Assembly: GCA_023263825.1 (NCBI GenBank)
Contig: JALQUJ010000139.1
Span: forward strand, 1-15,009
Origin: Porticoccus sp.
Lineage (GTDB): Bacteria; Pseudomonadota; Gammaproteobacteria; Pseudomonadales; Porticoccaceae
DNA length: 15,009 nucleotides
Reading direction: 5' to 3'
Position numbers and translations under genes: made by a program. The notes beneath the pieces are model-generated. The model was not told where the DNA came from and did not search any database. It saw nothing but the letters and a program-made list of their open reading frames with translations. Positions 14,931-15,009 of this stretch are shown here, one piece after another; within the stretch, counting starts at the first letter, position 1; every line of letters begins with the position of its first letter.

Positions 14931-15009
14931 ATTTTTGTTTGGCTCCGTAGCTAGTAACTATAAGGGTGATAGGCCACAAATCTGTTAAAATAAATGCCCC
15001 CCAATAATC
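14931..15009. other. Sequence after the attC, no gene visible
   Basis: The last 79 bases would be either the start of another cassette or the flank of the array. A possible AAGGGTGAT ribosome binding site occurs near 14959-14970 but no start codon with an open frame follows closely. Nothing else is supported. Confidence 0.3.

Noticed and set aside
1..15009. CRISPR arrays, tRNA or rRNA genes, transposases
   Set aside because: No regularly spaced repeats, no cloverleaf-like sequence and no transposase motif were found on reading both strands.

Overview
The window looks like chromosomal DNA of a gammaproteobacterium, with GC a little under 50% by eye. The order miaA-hfq-hflX-hflK-hflC-DUF2065 on the minus strand is the classic gammaproteobacterial hfq superoperon. 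efp/epmA/epmB, serB beside an AhpA/Smp-type membrane protein, and traces of a liu (leucine/isovalerate utilisation) locus fit a marine group such as Oceanospirillales or Cellvibrionales. That placement is inference; no rRNA or taxonomic marker is present.

Layout. 1-102 (minus): first 34 codons of a yjeT-like DUF2065 membrane protein, separated from hflC by an intrinsic terminator. 346-5290 (minus): hflC, hflK, hflX, hfq, miaA, covering membrane protease control, ribosome rescue GTPase, RNA chaperone and tRNA modification. 5292-8124: the EF-P module. epmA runs into miaA, efp lies upstream of epmA behind its own terminator, and epmB diverges from efp across a spacer holding a perfect 13-bp inverted repeat. 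EpmB and EpmA make and attach beta-lysine to Lys34 of EF-P, so this block holds the factor and both core modification enzymes. 8357-10972: serB (last step of serine synthesis), divergent from a two-TM protein whose C-terminal part resembles a degenerate nucleotide cyclase.

11054-14093: remains of a liu locus. A 71-codon ORF behind an apparently intact LiuR-type operator joins the first ~45 residues of a MerR regulator (LiuR-like) in frame to what looks like the last ~25 residues of a methylglutaconyl-CoA hydratase (LiuC-like). This is what an internal deletion of liuR-A-B-C would leave. HMG-CoA lyase (liuE-like) survives 1.8 kb away in opposite orientation, beyond a cytoplasmic parvulin and a phosphoribosyltransferase, and a LiuR-like half-site lies upstream of it.

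14440-15009: an integron-type gene cassette. A small secreted-protein gene, interrupted by a stop codon exactly at its signal-peptidase site, is followed by an attC-like site (14843-14930), and a candidate core site lies at the upstream edge. No integrase is in view, so this is a lone cassette or the edge of a larger array.

The most notable observations are the liuR-liuC deletion scar, the gene cassette with its nonsense mutation, and the efp/epmB palindrome.
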